From assembly GCF_000314895.2 (NCBI RefSeq), contig NZ_CM001773.1, positions 60,441 through 124,440 on the forward strand: DNA of 64,000 bases. The letters run 5' to 3'. A model generated the notes under the pieces. It had not been told where the DNA came from. It saw nothing but the letters and a program-made list of their open reading frames with translations, and ran no database searches. Position numbers and translations under genes: made by a program. Numbering within the stretch: position 1 is the stretch's first letter; each line of letters begins with the position of its first letter. Positions 31,945-41,086 of this stretch are shown here, in pieces. The stretch comes from Providencia sneebia DSM 19967. Lineage in GTDB: Bacteria; Pseudomonadota; Gammaproteobacteria; Enterobacterales; Enterobacteriaceae.

Positions 31945-33683
31945 AGCTCTGTCCCCAATCCGATGTAAAATTGAATTCTATCGTTATCTGCATCTCCGAT
32001 CGGAGTGGCAATATCAAATTTTATAGGCCCTACCGGTGAAACCCAGCGGATACCAACACCCGCCCCCGTTTTAAAGTCACTTTTTTTGATATCATTGACC
32101 GCTTCCCCTGAATCAACAAAAGCCGCGCCCCACCAATTACCTGAGAAGTTATAATCATATTCAACAGAACCTACGACCAGTTTTGAAGCCCCAGTCAATT
32201 TACCATTACGATCTTCAGGTGAAATTTTTTGATAACCATAGCCGCGAACGCTACCATCACCACCTGCAAAGAAACGGAGATCTGGCGGAACTTTGTCAAA
32301 GCTATTTGTTTCAATCCAGCCTAAATTTCCTCTCAATACAAAACGGTGGCCTTCCCACGGTGTTCGAACCCACACATGTTTAGTTTGTAAGACGAGGAAA
32401 TCAATATCTGACCCCCAAATTTCATTTGAGTAATCAATAGAATAACGTTGGCTATCACCCCATGTCGGCATAACACCACCGCGCTGGCGAATACGGCTAG
32501 CATTTGCGCCGGGGTACAGCAGCATTGTTGTATTAGTGACATCTGCTTGTGTAAAGTGGCTGAGCATCCAGCGCATATTTACGCCATATTGCCAGCCGCT
32601 TGAATAATCCCAATTGCGAGACACATTTAATGTTGTGGTATCAGATTCAGTATCATTTAAATCGGTACGTTTATAGCCACCTTGAACGGCATAATATTGC
32701 TCAAGTGGGTTCGCTTTAAGAGGGATTTTATAACTTGCGTCAATGATTTGTTCAGGTTGTGACAAACTAATATTTGAGGTAATACTTTGTCCACGAGAAT
32801 TCACCCACGGTTTATTCCATGTTGCCTTAACTCGTGGACCAACATCCGTTGCATAACCGCCACCAAGCTCAACAAAGTTCTTTGCCCTAGGAATCATGAC
32901 CCCTTCCATTGGCAACAAGTCAGTATGTTCCTCGCGAGCTTTGGCAATATTTGGCGTCACAATTGCAGAAGTAAACCAGCCTGTTTCAACTAATCTGCGG
33001 TTAAACTCGGCTAATTGTTCTGATGTGTAATATTCACCATCTTTAAAAGGTGCAAGGTTATCCAGATAATCAGAACGAATTTGTGAACCTTGATAAGAAA
33101 TAGCGCCAAAACGATAACGTTCGCCGCTATTAAACACAAAATCCCAGTAAGAAGCATGATTTTCTAAGGAGATACCTAACTGGCTTTTTTCCATTATTGC
33201 ATCAAAATAACCCTCACGAACAGCAAGGCTACTAAATTTACCTTTAAAGCTTTCGTATTCGCCATCATTTTGAATGGTGCCATATTTTGGTGTGTTCTCT
33301 TTGATCATTTTAGCGTAGCTAGGACTATCCTTTGCACCACCTTCTAAAACAACATCAACACCTCTCACTAAAATAGGTTCACCAGGTACCACTTTAGCTG
33401 TTAATACCGAGCGTTGCGGAGGTGTATTCTCTTGATAGCTAAAAGTAATCTTTGGTTCATAGTAACCTAATGGTTTCAAACCTTCTTTAATCGCTTTTTC
33501 AACGCGAGCACGAAAGCGACCGTTTGGCTGCACTTCGTCTTGAGAAATATTAGAAAGTTGAATACGGACGTTTTGATTTAATTGCCCTTCAAGCCCTTCA
33601 ATATTAAGGCGAAGATTCACACCGTAAGCTACGGGAACTACCGCCGTTAAGCAGAGAAAACAGATGATAGGGGATTTGTGCAC
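31941..33683 (-). CDS. tamA: Translocation and assembly module subunit TamA
   Basis: TamA is an Omp85-family outer-membrane protein that pairs with TamB. I choose the GTG at 33683: AGGAG lies 5 nt before it, and it yields a clean signal peptide ([20 protein letters not shown]), giving 580 residues against 577 in E. coli. An ATG six codons upstream at 33701 and another at 33725 are weaker. Three POTRA domains are followed by a 16-strand barrel with the conserved motif [20 protein letters not shown], and it ends in [11 protein letters not shown]. It is divergent from msrA, as in E. coli. Confidence 0.93.
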   Translation of the reverse strand: MHKSPIICFLCLTAVVPVAYGVNLRLNIEGLEGQLNQNVRIQLSNISQDEVQPNGRFRARVEKAIKEGLKPLGYYEPKITFSYQENTPPQRSVLTAKVVPGEPILVRGVDVVLEGGAKDSPSYAKMIKENTPKYGTIQNDGEYESFKGKFSSLAVREGYFDAIMEKSQLGISLENHASYWDFVFNSGERYRFGAISYQGSQIRSDYLDNLAPFKDGEYYTSEQLAEFNRRLVETGWFTSAIVTPNIAKAREEHTDLLPMEGVMIPRAKNFVELGGGYATDVGPRVKATWNKPWVNSRGQSITSNISLSQPEQIIDASYKIPLKANPLEQYYAVQGGYKRTDLNDTESDTTTLNVSRNWDYSSGWQYGVNMRWMLSHFTQADVTNTTMLLYPGANASRIRQRGGVMPTWGDSQRYSIDYSNEIWGSDIDFLVLQTKHVWVRTPWEGHRFVLRGNLGWIETNSFDKVPPDLRFFAGGDGSVRGYGYQKISPEDRNGKLTGASKLVVGSVEYDYNFSGNWWGAAFVDSGEAVNDIKKSDFKTGAGVGIRWVSPVGPIKFDIATPIGDADNDRIQFYIGLGTEL

Positions 33684-33816
33684 GCCCACTCCTAAGATCA
33701 TTGATAATTTGACTAAATGCTCCATATCGATTTATTTTGAGTAAAATAAATTATAGATACAAGTTTTTATCCTATTTTTTACCTAAATTGCACACTGCCA
33801 CATATAGGAATCTATT

Positions 33817-34458
33817 ATGCCGTCGAATAAGTCTCAATTAGTCAATAATTCACACGCTTTGCCCGGCAGAGAAAACACAATGCCGCATTCACCATATCAT
33901 GCAGTCAATAATCATTCGATTGATAATATTCCTGAAAATATGGAAACTGCCTATTTTGCCATGGGTTGTTTCTGGGGCGTCGAGCGCCTATTTTGGCAAC
34001 AAAATGGCGTTTATGCCACCTCTGCGGGCTATAGTGGTGGAATTACACATAATCCGACTTATGAAGAAGTCTGCACAGGCTTAACTGGGCATACTGAAAT
34101 CGTCAAAGTGGTGTTTGATCCCCAAGTGATAAGTTATAACGATCTATTAAAGTTATTTTGGGAAAACCACGACCCTGCTCAAGGTATGCGTCAAGGTGGT
34201 GATATTGGAACACAATATCGCTCTGCTATTTACACAACATCTGAAAAACAATTGCAACAAGCACAAAAGACACTAGCAGATTATCAGCAAGCAATGAAAG
34301 CACAAGGTGATTTACGCCCTATCACTACCGAGATCCAGCCACTCAATACGTTCTATTTTGCAGAAGATTACCATCAACAATATCTGTACAAAAACCCTGA
34401 AGGATATTGTGGTCTTGGTGGAATTGGCGTTTGCTTAGCACCACAGAACATAAACTAG
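33817..34458 (+). CDS. msrA: Peptide methionine-S-sulfoxide reductase MsrA
   Basis: MsrA reduces the S epimer of methionine sulfoxide in proteins and free methionine. The 213-residue product has the catalytic [11 protein letters not shown] motif (Cys51) and the resolving-cysteine region [13 protein letters not shown] at the C-terminus. [14 protein letters not shown] and GTQYRSAIY are standard family blocks. Length matches E. coli (212). It is divergent from tamA and upstream of paeA. Confidence 0.97.
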   Translation: MPSNKSQLVNNSHALPGRENTMPHSPYHAVNNHSIDNIPENMETAYFAMGCFWGVERLFWQQNGVYATSAGYSGGITHNPTYEEVCTGLTGHTEIVKVVFDPQVISYNDLLKLFWENHDPAQGMRQGGDIGTQYRSAIYTTSEKQLQQAQKTLADYQQAMKAQGDLRPITTEIQPLNTFYFAEDYHQQYLYKNPEGYCGLGGIGVCLAPQNIN

Positions 34459-34546
34459 GCAGATAATTTAACCTAATGCTATAATATCGCCACTAATCGA
34501 ATTTCGCGCACCCTGCGCCCTTTTATTTATCTGTGAAGTGGAAACA

Positions 34547-34583
34547 ATGACCTTCAGAAGGTTGGATATCAATCTCTGAAGGT
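34547..34583 (+). promoter_or_regulatory. Possible leader peptide and hairpin upstream of paeA
   Basis: A 10-codon frame (MTFRRLDINL, ATG 34547 to TGA 34579) preceded by GTGGAAA overlaps a 9-bp stem: ACCTTCAGA at 34550-34558 against TCTGAAGGT at 34575-34583. It ends 20 nt before the paeA start. A translating ribosome would melt the stem, so it could couple leader translation to paeA. Function is inferred only. Confidence 0.35.
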
Positions 34584-34599
34584 TTCATCTGGATAATTT

Positions 34600-35967
34600 A
34601 TGCTTAATAGTTTACTTATCGTTCTTTTGTTATGTGCAATTAGCGCATTTTTTTCTTTGTCAGAAATATCTCTGGCGGCCTCTCGTCGTATCAAACTCAA
34701 GTTAATGGCTGATGAAGGTAATATCAATGCGCAACATGTTTTGAAATTACAAGAAATGCCGGGCATGTTTTTTACTGTCGTGCAAATCGGCCTTAATGCT
34801 GTCGCAATCTTAGCTGGTATTGTTGGTGAATCTGCTTTTTCGCCGGCTTTGCAAGATATTTTTATTAAGTTTTTATCGCCTGCTTGGGCGCAACAAACTG
34901 CATCAATCATCTCTTTTATTATTGTCACCAGCTTATTTATTTTAGTGGCTGACCTCACACCTAAACGTATCGGCATGGTAAAACCGGAAGCAATTGCTGT
35001 CCGTATTGTTAATCCAATGCGTTTTTGCTTAGTTGCACTTAGCCCACTTGTATGGTTTTTTAATGGGCTTGCTAACCTTATTTTTAAAATATTTAAGCTC
35101 CCTATTGCTCGTAATGAAGATATCACCTCAGATGATATTTTCGCAGTCGTTGAAGCAGGCGCCGTCGCAGGTGTTCTGCGTAAACAAGAGCATGAATTGA
35201 TTGAAAATGTCTTTGAACTTGAATCACGTACCGTTCCTTCAGCGATGACACCAAGAGAAAATATTATTTTCTTTGATAAACATGAGTCAGAAGAGAGCAT
35301 TAAACATAAAATTTCAACTGAGCCACATTCGAAATTTTTAGTCTGTAATGGTGATATTGACCATATTATTGGTTACGTTGATTCTAAAGTGTTACTTAAT
35401 CGCGTGTTAAATGGTCAAAGTTTAAACTTACAAGATGGCGTTCAAATCCAAAATGCATTAATGATCCCAGATACGTTATCTCTGTCTGATACTCTGGAAG
35501 CCTTTAAAGCAAGTGGCGTTGATTTTGCCGTCATCCTCAATGAATACGCATTAGTCATGGGACTTATCACGATTAATGATGTTATGACCACATTGATGGG
35601 CGATTTAATTGGTCCTGGTCAAGAAGAACAAATTGTTGTTCGTGATGAAAATTCATGGCTGGTTGAGGGTGGAACACCAATAGAAGATGTGCAGCGTGTT
35701 TTAGATATTGATGAATTCCCTGACTTCAGTAACTATGAAACTATTGGCGGTTTCATGATGTACCGTCTTAGAAAAGTACCAAAGCGGACAGATTTTGTGA
35801 AATATGCGGGATATAAATTTGAAGTTGTTGATATTGATAACTACAAGATAGATCAATTACTTGTGACAAGGATTACCACCCCGCCTGGGCCTGTAGTCGT
35901 GCAACCTGGAATAAACAGCACGGAAACGGCTAACGCACAAAACTCAACACAAGAAACAAAAAAATAA
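34600..35967 (+). CDS. paeA: CNNM/HlyC-family polyamine exporter PaeA (YtfL)
   Basis: This 455-residue inner-membrane protein matches E. coli YtfL/PaeA, linked to cadaverine and putrescine efflux. The N-terminal CNNM (DUF21) domain has membrane segments at about 1-21, 57-80 and 95-120, with FSLSEISLAASRRIKLKLMA. It is followed by a CBS pair (SRTVPSAMTPRENIIFFD; MGLITINDVMTTLMGD) and a CorC/HlyC-type domain (ENSWLVEGGTPIEDVQRVLD). The C-terminal tail is Thr/Asn-rich. The substrate assignment rests on the E. coli orthologue. Confidence 0.93.
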   Translation: MLNSLLIVLLLCAISAFFSLSEISLAASRRIKLKLMADEGNINAQHVLKLQEMPGMFFTVVQIGLNAVAILAGIVGESAFSPALQDIFIKFLSPAWAQQTASIISFIIVTSLFILVADLTPKRIGMVKPEAIAVRIVNPMRFCLVALSPLVWFFNGLANLIFKIFKLPIARNEDITSDDIFAVVEAGAVAGVLRKQEHELIENVFELESRTVPSAMTPRENIIFFDKHESEESIKHKISTEPHSKFLVCNGDIDHIIGYVDSKVLLNRVLNGQSLNLQDGVQIQNALMIPDTLSLSDTLEAFKASGVDFAVILNEYALVMGLITINDVMTTLMGDLIGPGQEEQIVVRDENSWLVEGGTPIEDVQRVLDIDEFPDFSNYETIGGFMMYRLRKVPKRTDFVKYAGYKFEVVDIDNYKIDQLLVTRITTPPGPVVVQPGINSTETANAQNSTQETKK

Positions 35968-35997
35968 TCCAATAATGACGTAGCCGTTTTCCTTTAT

Positions 35998-36017
35998 GCG
36001 CCACCTCTGTGTGGCGC
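35998..36017 (+). terminator. Terminator of paeA
   Basis: GCGCCAC/GTGGCGC with a 6-nt loop is followed by a T-rich stretch (TACTTTTC) just downstream of paeA. Confidence 0.75.
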
Positions 36018-36140
36018 TACTTTTCGCTCTTTATCCTCTGAATGTTTCGTTAACTCAATTCACTCGACTTATTATTTCAGCCCTGTAAATGTGATTTAAA
36101 TCATTTATCATTCAAAGCATATCAAGCTAGCAGTAACTCG

Positions 36141-36347
36141 CTACCCCAATTCAGATTGTAAGATAAGAACTTGTTTATTAACCTCACTCATAACATTGAA
36201 ATGCTGCTTATCTTCAACTTTTGGCGGTAATATTTTGCCATAGTTGAATTCAAAGGCACCAAACCCTTTGATATAGAGGCGACCGCGGAACAGTGTTTTC
36301 ACGTAAAGTGCTATTTTGGATGGGTTATAACGGTTAAAAATTTTCAT
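36141..36347 (-). CDS. ytfK: SpoT-regulating protein YtfK
   Basis: This 68-residue DUF1107 protein starts [20 protein letters not shown] and contains [19 protein letters not shown]. It aligns end to end with E. coli YtfK (68). The E. coli protein is reported to shift SpoT toward (p)ppGpp synthesis under phosphate or fatty-acid limitation. It is monocistronic and convergent with paeA, as in E. coli. Confidence 0.93.
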   Translation of the reverse strand: MKIFNRYNPSKIALYVKTLFRGRLYIKGFGAFEFNYGKILPPKVEDKQHFNVMSEVNKQVLILQSELG

Positions 36348-36725
36348 TAGAACTTTCCTTTCGTCTTACGATATCTAATCACTTATACCGATTCTTCATA
36401 ATAGACTAATAATTTTCATTTTGGTTCGATAATTGCAATTTTATTCAATAAATTTACAGAAAATGACATTAAATAATCTCTGTCAAAAAGATTAAATACC
36501 TTGTTATTATGCTGTTTTTTACAAAAATGTTAATTTTTAGCACATAACTCATCGGATGAGCTATGCTGTATCTGTAGGCCTTAAATATTTTTTCTAAATT
36601 TGGTGGCTATTCATAAATGAAGACAATCTAATCCACCTTCAAACCATAAGATAAACAAGCACAATAATAGCTAATTACAACCTAATTTATTGTCTAATAA
36701 CATTCACTAAATATGAGATAATCAC
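36348..36725. other. Divergent ytfK/ytfJ control region
   Basis: A 378-bp AT-rich spacer with promoters expected for both genes. No further gene, RNA or repeat is recognised. Confidence 0.45.
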
Positions 36726-37286
36726 ATGATTAAAAAAGGTTTTCTATTCATCTGCGCACTCACACTCTCTTCAACGGCCTTAGCAAGCCAAATTCAATTG
36801 AATCAACCCGTTCCAGCAGTTTCTGTATCGGATAAAGGGGAAATGGTTCTAAATAATGAGGGGAAATTTTCATACCAAAATTGGCAAAGCCAGCAACTCG
36901 CAGGCAAAGTGCGAACAGTGCAACATATTGCAGGACGTTCTTCAGCAAAAGAGCTGAATGCACCACTGATTGAAGCGATTAAAAAGGCACAGTTTCCTCA
37001 TGATAGTTATCAGACAACATCAATTATTAATGCGGATGATGCTATTTTCGGAACAGGTGTATTTGTCAGTAATAGTGTAGAAGACAGCAAAAAAGAGTTC
37101 CCTTATTCGCAATTTATTGTAGATAGTGATGGTGTTGTCAAAAAAGCGTGGGATCTTGCACCAGAAAGTTCTGCCATTATCATATTGGACAAACAAGGAA
37201 AAGTGTTATTTTTTAAGGATGGGGCATTAACGGAAGCTGAAACCAACAAGGTTATTAAACTCATTCAATCAACACTTGCACAATAG
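36726..37286 (+). CDS. ytfJ: Periplasmic thioredoxin-fold protein YtfJ
   Basis: This 186-residue protein has a signal peptide (about 1-20, ending STALA). Its mature domain aligns with E. coli YtfJ along its length: VRTVQHIAGRSSAKELNAPL, then YQTTSIINADDAIFGTG and FPYSQFIVDSDGVVKKAW. The fold is thioredoxin/AhpC-like, but the mature part has no cysteine, so a classic redox role is unlikely. Function is unknown. It is divergent from ytfK and convergent with qseC. Confidence 0.9.
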   Translation: MIKKGFLFICALTLSSTALASQIQLNQPVPAVSVSDKGEMVLNNEGKFSYQNWQSQQLAGKVRTVQHIAGRSSAKELNAPLIEAIKKAQFPHDSYQTTSIINADDAIFGTGVFVSNSVEDSKKEFPYSQFIVDSDGVVKKAWDLAPESSAIIILDKQGKVLFFKDGALTEAETNKVIKLIQSTLAQ

Positions 37287-37316
37287 CCTTACTGTTAAAT
37301 TTAAGTTCAAAAACAG

Positions 37317-37349
37317 ATCAGCTCACCTCAATATCCAGTGTGGGCTGAT
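37317..37349 (+). terminator. Possible terminator of ytfJ
   Basis: ATCAGCTCAC/GTG(T)GGGCTGAT forms an imperfect stem 30 nt after ytfJ. The T-run is poor, so the call is weak. Confidence 0.3.
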
Positions 37350-37517
37350 AATCTTCATATAAACCACGTTCTCTTTCATATTTCCTTAAAAATAGTATGT
37401 TATTCTGCATACGATTGTTTACCCGAAGAACTACAAGGTGAATAATTAATTATAATTTTCAAATAAACAATCATTATTGTAAGGTCATTATGCATCCTGA
37501 AAATAGATAATTTTGGT

Positions 37518-38864
37518 TTACCACACTATTTTCACGCAAAAGCCAACTCGCTCACCATTTGAAAATAACAATTCTAGTTGATGTAATTGTGCAATTCTTG
37601 TGGCTATAGATAAACCTAATCCACTTCCTGTTTTTTCTTGACCTGGCGGGCGGTAAAAACGTTCACCTAACCGTTTCAAGACATTGGCTTCAACGCCAGG
37701 GCCATCATCTTGAATAACAAGATGGTCGGCATAGACCTTTATTTCAATATGTCCGCCAGATTTACCGTAACGTATTGCGTTATGTAATAGGTTTCGCAGT
37801 AAAATAGATAGCAATAATTGTTGCCCCTGTATAATAGGCGGTTCACTGATCACATCTACCTGAATAGAGGTTTTCGCGGCATCAGCTTCTGATTTAATAT
37901 CATGTATTGAAGCATCAACTAAATCGCACCATGACAGCGCTTCAATATCATTAAGCTGAGATAATGACTCTAAACGAGAAAGGGTGAGTAATTGGTCGAC
38001 TAAACGAGTTGCTCTATCTATTCCCTCAGACAAATTTGCTACCGCATGCTGGCGAATAGCAGCATCTTGCCCAGCAATTTGTACCACTTCGGTTTGCACT
38101 TTCAGCGCAGCTAATGGGCTTCTCAATTCATGGGCGGCATCGGATGTAAATTGTCTTTCCCGAGAAAACATCAGTTGTATCCGCGCAAACAAACTATTTA
38201 GCGCATCCAGAATTGGCTTCACTTCACTCGGTAAACGCTTAACATGAACAGCGCTAAAATCATTTGGTTTGCGTTGATATAATTGAGCTGCCACTTGACG
38301 CAATGGACGCAAGGCCCGGGTGAGTAACCATAAAAATAAAATTAACATTAAAGGTAAAGCAATCAGCCAAGGGACAAATTGCGCAATCATAATATCCATT
38401 GCCATATCTTGGCGATATTCCCACTCCTGCCCAACAGCAATGATGTATTGACCATCAAGTGATTTTAACCACACAAAGCGCCAAGGATCGCTGCTCCCTT
38501 TGATTTTTCCTTCACTAAAGCCTTCTCGCCGAAATTCAAAGGGAATTTTTCGTCCATTATCACCATCATTAAGCACCATTTCCCCTTGAGGGGTAAAGAT
38601 AGCAAACGCTAAAGCATCATCATCTTGATGACCACGATTCTTGCGTAATGTCCTTTTGGTTTTCAGCAGAGAAATACCGTTAAAATCAAGATCAGAAGGT
38701 AAAACGGAGAGGCGCTTTGCAAAAACCATCTGTTGCGTATCAAATAATTCATTAATGGTTTTATAAGTTTGATGCCACGCCAATAAGCTTGCAGCTCCCC
38801 AAGTCATCAACGCTAAAAGCAATAACATTAATGCCAATTTGAGGCGTAAACTGAACGTCTTCAC
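37518..38864 (-). CDS. qseC: Sensor histidine kinase QseC
   Basis: This 448-residue inner-membrane kinase has membrane segments at about 8-28 and 162-182 flanking a periplasmic sensor region. It has a HAMP linker, the H-box [12 protein letters not shown] (phospho-acceptor His245), N-box [10 protein letters not shown], and the ATP-lid motifs DDGPGV and GSGLGLSI. It pairs with QseB, overlapping its stop by 4 nt. In E. coli QseC responds to autoinducer-3 and catecholamines; whether this holds here is not shown. In E. coli the qseBC-ygiW set lies elsewhere, so its place next to ytfJ is a lineage-specific arrangement. Confidence 0.9.
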   Translation of the reverse strand: MKTFSLRLKLALMLLLLALMTWGAASLLAWHQTYKTINELFDTQQMVFAKRLSVLPSDLDFNGISLLKTKRTLRKNRGHQDDDALAFAIFTPQGEMVLNDGDNGRKIPFEFRREGFSEGKIKGSSDPWRFVWLKSLDGQYIIAVGQEWEYRQDMAMDIMIAQFVPWLIALPLMLILFLWLLTRALRPLRQVAAQLYQRKPNDFSAVHVKRLPSEVKPILDALNSLFARIQLMFSRERQFTSDAAHELRSPLAALKVQTEVVQIAGQDAAIRQHAVANLSEGIDRATRLVDQLLTLSRLESLSQLNDIEALSWCDLVDASIHDIKSEADAAKTSIQVDVISEPPIIQGQQLLLSILLRNLLHNAIRYGKSGGHIEIKVYADHLVIQDDGPGVEANVLKRLGERFYRPPGQEKTGSGLGLSIATRIAQLHQLELLFSNGERVGFCVKIVW

Positions 38865-39523
38865 GGCAAATCTCCAAGGCGATAACCAACACCATGAATA
38901 GTTCGGATAAACGTATTCCCTAATTTGCGTCGTAAATGGTGAATATGTACTTCAATAGCATTGCTGGATACTTCTTCATCCCAGTTATATAACTTTTCTT
39001 CAATTAATGCGCGTGATAATACTTTATGAGGGTTGTGTAAAAATAATGAGAGCAATGATAACTCTTTGCTTTTTAGGTCAACAGGTTCGCCACAACATGT
39101 CACCGTCATAGCAACGGGATCCATTTCGACATCACCATGAATTAATGTGGGAGAGAGTTGCCCGCTACGTCGTCGAATCAAAGCTTGTAAGCGCGCAGCG
39201 ACCTCAGCTAAAGCAAATGGCTTACAAAGATAATCATCCGCTCCTTGCTGTAATCCCGCTACTTTTTGATCAAGAGCATCCCTTGCAGTCAGAATGAGCA
39301 CTGGTTCATCACGACTTTCTTGTCGCCATGATTTTAAAATGTCTAAACCATCGATACTGGGTAAAGAAAGATCTAAGATAACGGCATCATAAGGCGTATC
39401 AAGCAATGCAATTTGCCCTTGCTTTCCATCTGTAAACCAATCAATGGTAAAACCAAGTTGGCTTAAACCAACTTTCAAACCATCACCAATTAATCGATCA
39501 TCTTCTATCAGTAAGATCCGCAT
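38861..39523 (-). CDS. qseB: Response regulator QseB
   Basis: This 220-residue OmpR/PhoB-family regulator has a receiver domain with acidic pocket EDD near residue 7 and phospho-acceptor Asp51 ([14 protein letters not shown]). Lys is at the switch position in [12 protein letters not shown]. The winged-helix DNA-binding domain ends [12 protein letters not shown]...[10 protein letters not shown]. It is the first gene of the qseBC operon and divergent from ygiW, with a PmrA/QseB-like direct repeat in the shared spacer. Confidence 0.92.
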   Translation of the reverse strand: MRILLIEDDRLIGDGLKVGLSQLGFTIDWFTDGKQGQIALLDTPYDAVILDLSLPSIDGLDILKSWRQESRDEPVLILTARDALDQKVAGLQQGADDYLCKPFALAEVAARLQALIRRRSGQLSPTLIHGDVEMDPVAMTVTCCGEPVDLKSKELSLLSLFLHNPHKVLSRALIEEKLYNWDEEVSSNAIEVHIHHLRRKLGNTFIRTIHGVGYRLGDLP

Positions 39524-39623
39524 AAATTTCCCTTATTGCCTGACATTATTATATTTATACGATTAATTTAATGATGAATAGCGATAATAAAGCAAACTAA
39601 AAATATATTTTTTTATTTGAGTT

Positions 39624-39640
39624 CTTAAGATTTCGTTAAG
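39624..39640. promoter_or_regulatory. Candidate QseB/PmrA-type box in the qseB-ygiW spacer
   Basis: CTTAAG (39624-39629), 5 nt, then GTTAAG (39635-39640): this fits the YTTAAK-N5-YTTAAK direct repeat bound by PmrA and QseB with one mismatch. It lies between the divergent genes, 100 bp upstream of qseB and 60 bp upstream of ygiW. Confidence 0.55.
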
Positions 39641-39699
39641 AATTTCTTGCTTTAATAACAGCAGAAACAAATTCCTAGTTATTAGTGGAGAAAATCATA

Positions 39700-40101
39700 A
39701 TGAAAAAATTACCTTTAATCGCTTTAATTGCAGCATTAGCTTCTGCACCTGTATTAGCAGTAAACGGTGGTTTTGAAGGACCTGGCTCGACAACGACGGT
39801 AACCCAAAATCAGCAAGCGGGTGGCTTTAAAGGGCCAATGAGCGGTCAAACAACTGTTGCGAAAGCACTGGAATTATCGGATGACGCTCGGGTTGTCTTA
39901 CAAGGTAATATCGTTAAGCAGCTAGACAGAAAACATTACGAGTTTACTGATAATACCGGCACCATTCGTATTGAAATTAGTCCAAAACGCTGGAATGGCT
40001 TGACTGTCACGCCAAAAGATAAAGTTGAAATTCGTGGTAAGATTGATAAAGACAGAGATTCATTTGAAGTTGATGTGAAACACATTCAAATCATCAAATA
40101 G
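39700..40101 (+). CDS. ygiW: Periplasmic BOF/OB-fold stress protein YgiW
   Basis: YgiW/VisP is a small periplasmic OB-fold (BOF) protein linked to hydrogen peroxide and metal stress in relatives. The start ATG 39700 has GGAG upstream and gives 133 residues; a GTG at 39685 would overlap the ribosome-binding site. Signal peptide MKKLPLIALIAALASAPVLA, then GGFEGPG and GGFKGPMS repeats. The BOF domain spans VAKALELSDDARVVLQGNIV to VEIRGKIDKDRDSFEVDVKH. It is divergent from qseB, as in E. coli, which suggests QseBC control. Confidence 0.92.
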   Translation: MKKLPLIALIAALASAPVLAVNGGFEGPGSTTTVTQNQQAGGFKGPMSGQTTVAKALELSDDARVVLQGNIVKQLDRKHYEFTDNTGTIRIEISPKRWNGLTVTPKDKVEIRGKIDKDRDSFEVDVKHIQIIK

Positions 40102-40127
40102 TGATGTAACTCTCTCTTTTCTCAGAT

Positions 40128-40156
40128 AAAGGTGGCGATTATATTGAGCCACCTTT
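40128..40156 (+). terminator. Terminator of ygiW
   Basis: AAAGGTGGC/GCCACCTTT stem with an 11-nt loop, followed by a short T-rich tract, 26 nt after ygiW. Confidence 0.65.
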
Positions 40157-40687
40157 CTTCATTGATAAAACTTAAAAAGCTAAAAAATTATTATATATTC
40201 AGCTAAATACTTTCTTGATTAGAATGAAAAACAAAAATTAAATAATATTATTTCTATATTTTAATTATAAACCAACGCTTTTAATGAATAAAAAAACATC
40301 CCCATCTTAATTAAATATTATATTTCCTATTTCTATCATTAATATTGTCTAAAAAAAGCCTACGAATTCCTACAGTATTTATTTCGATAAGAGTAAGATA
40401 CAATGGAAGAATAGAATATTTCTTTCAAAATATACCCTTAGCTATTAAATTAATTAGACTAAATGATCCCAAACACACTATTTTTCATGGGAATAGCTTA
40501 GATGAACAATTTTTGTTTACCACTTAAATTAAGTTAAATGTTAGCTCTAAAATAGCATCCTGTTATTATCTGATGAACTAACATTGAATATACATTCTTT
40601 TTATGATTATTTTTCATGCTATTTCGCAATAATATTTAATAACGATCCTTTTGTTTAGCAATATAAAATTTAATTAGGAGCCATAAG
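40157..40687. other. AT-rich spacer upstream of the cupin-mqo operon
   Basis: About 530 bp with no convincing gene. A 60-codon open frame (40345-40527, from TTG) has no ribosome-binding site and no recognisable family, so it is not called. The promoter of the cupin-mqo operon is expected near the right end. Confidence 0.45.
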
Positions 40688-41077
40688 ATGATACGTTGCG
40701 TTCGTATGTGGACTGGTGAAGATGGTAACTCTTTGTTTGAAGAAGGAACTATTGAGCTAAGTGGGGAAGCAAGAGGCGATAATGAAACGCCTGCAATTGC
40801 CGTTAATGAACTTTCTTTCCGTGAAACAAGCTCTGGCGGCTCTTTTGATTGGCACCAAGATCCTGTTCCACGTTATGTTATCACGCTTTCCGGTACGTTA
40901 GAGTTTGAAACTAAAGATGGTTCAACCTTTATTATCAAGCCCGGTGATATCTTACTCGCTCAAGACAATACGGGGACTGGGCACAAATGGCGTTTAATTG
41001 GTGATGAACCATGGCGTCGAGCTTATGTTGTATATCAAGAAGGTACTAACCTCTGCTTCAAACCCGCTAAATCATAG
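40688..41077 (+). CDS. Cupin-domain protein
   Basis: This 129-residue single-domain cupin has a TAGGAG ribosome-binding site. A beta-barrel core runs from ETSSGGSFDWHQDPVPRYVI to KPGDILLAQDNTGTGHKW. The two cupin motifs are degenerate: His in DWHQDP and GHKW could bind a metal, but the full metal-ligand set is not clear. The gene ends 9 nt before mqo on the same strand, suggesting an operon and a role connected with malate oxidation or its regulation. The exact function is unknown. Confidence 0.8.
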   Translation: MIRCVRMWTGEDGNSLFEEGTIELSGEARGDNETPAIAVNELSFRETSSGGSFDWHQDPVPRYVITLSGTLEFETKDGSTFIIKPGDILLAQDNTGTGHKWRLIGDEPWRRAYVVYQEGTNLCFKPAKS

Positions 41078-41086
41078 GAGTTATTA

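Noticed and set aside
34569..35300. Long minus-strand frame (243 codons) opposite paeA
   Set aside because: Shadow of the well-supported paeA coding sequence; composition mirrors the antisense of a known gene.
40345..40527. 60-codon plus-strand frame between ygiW and the cupin gene
   Set aside because: It starts at TTG with no ribosome-binding site, lies in AT-rich spacer and resembles no known family.
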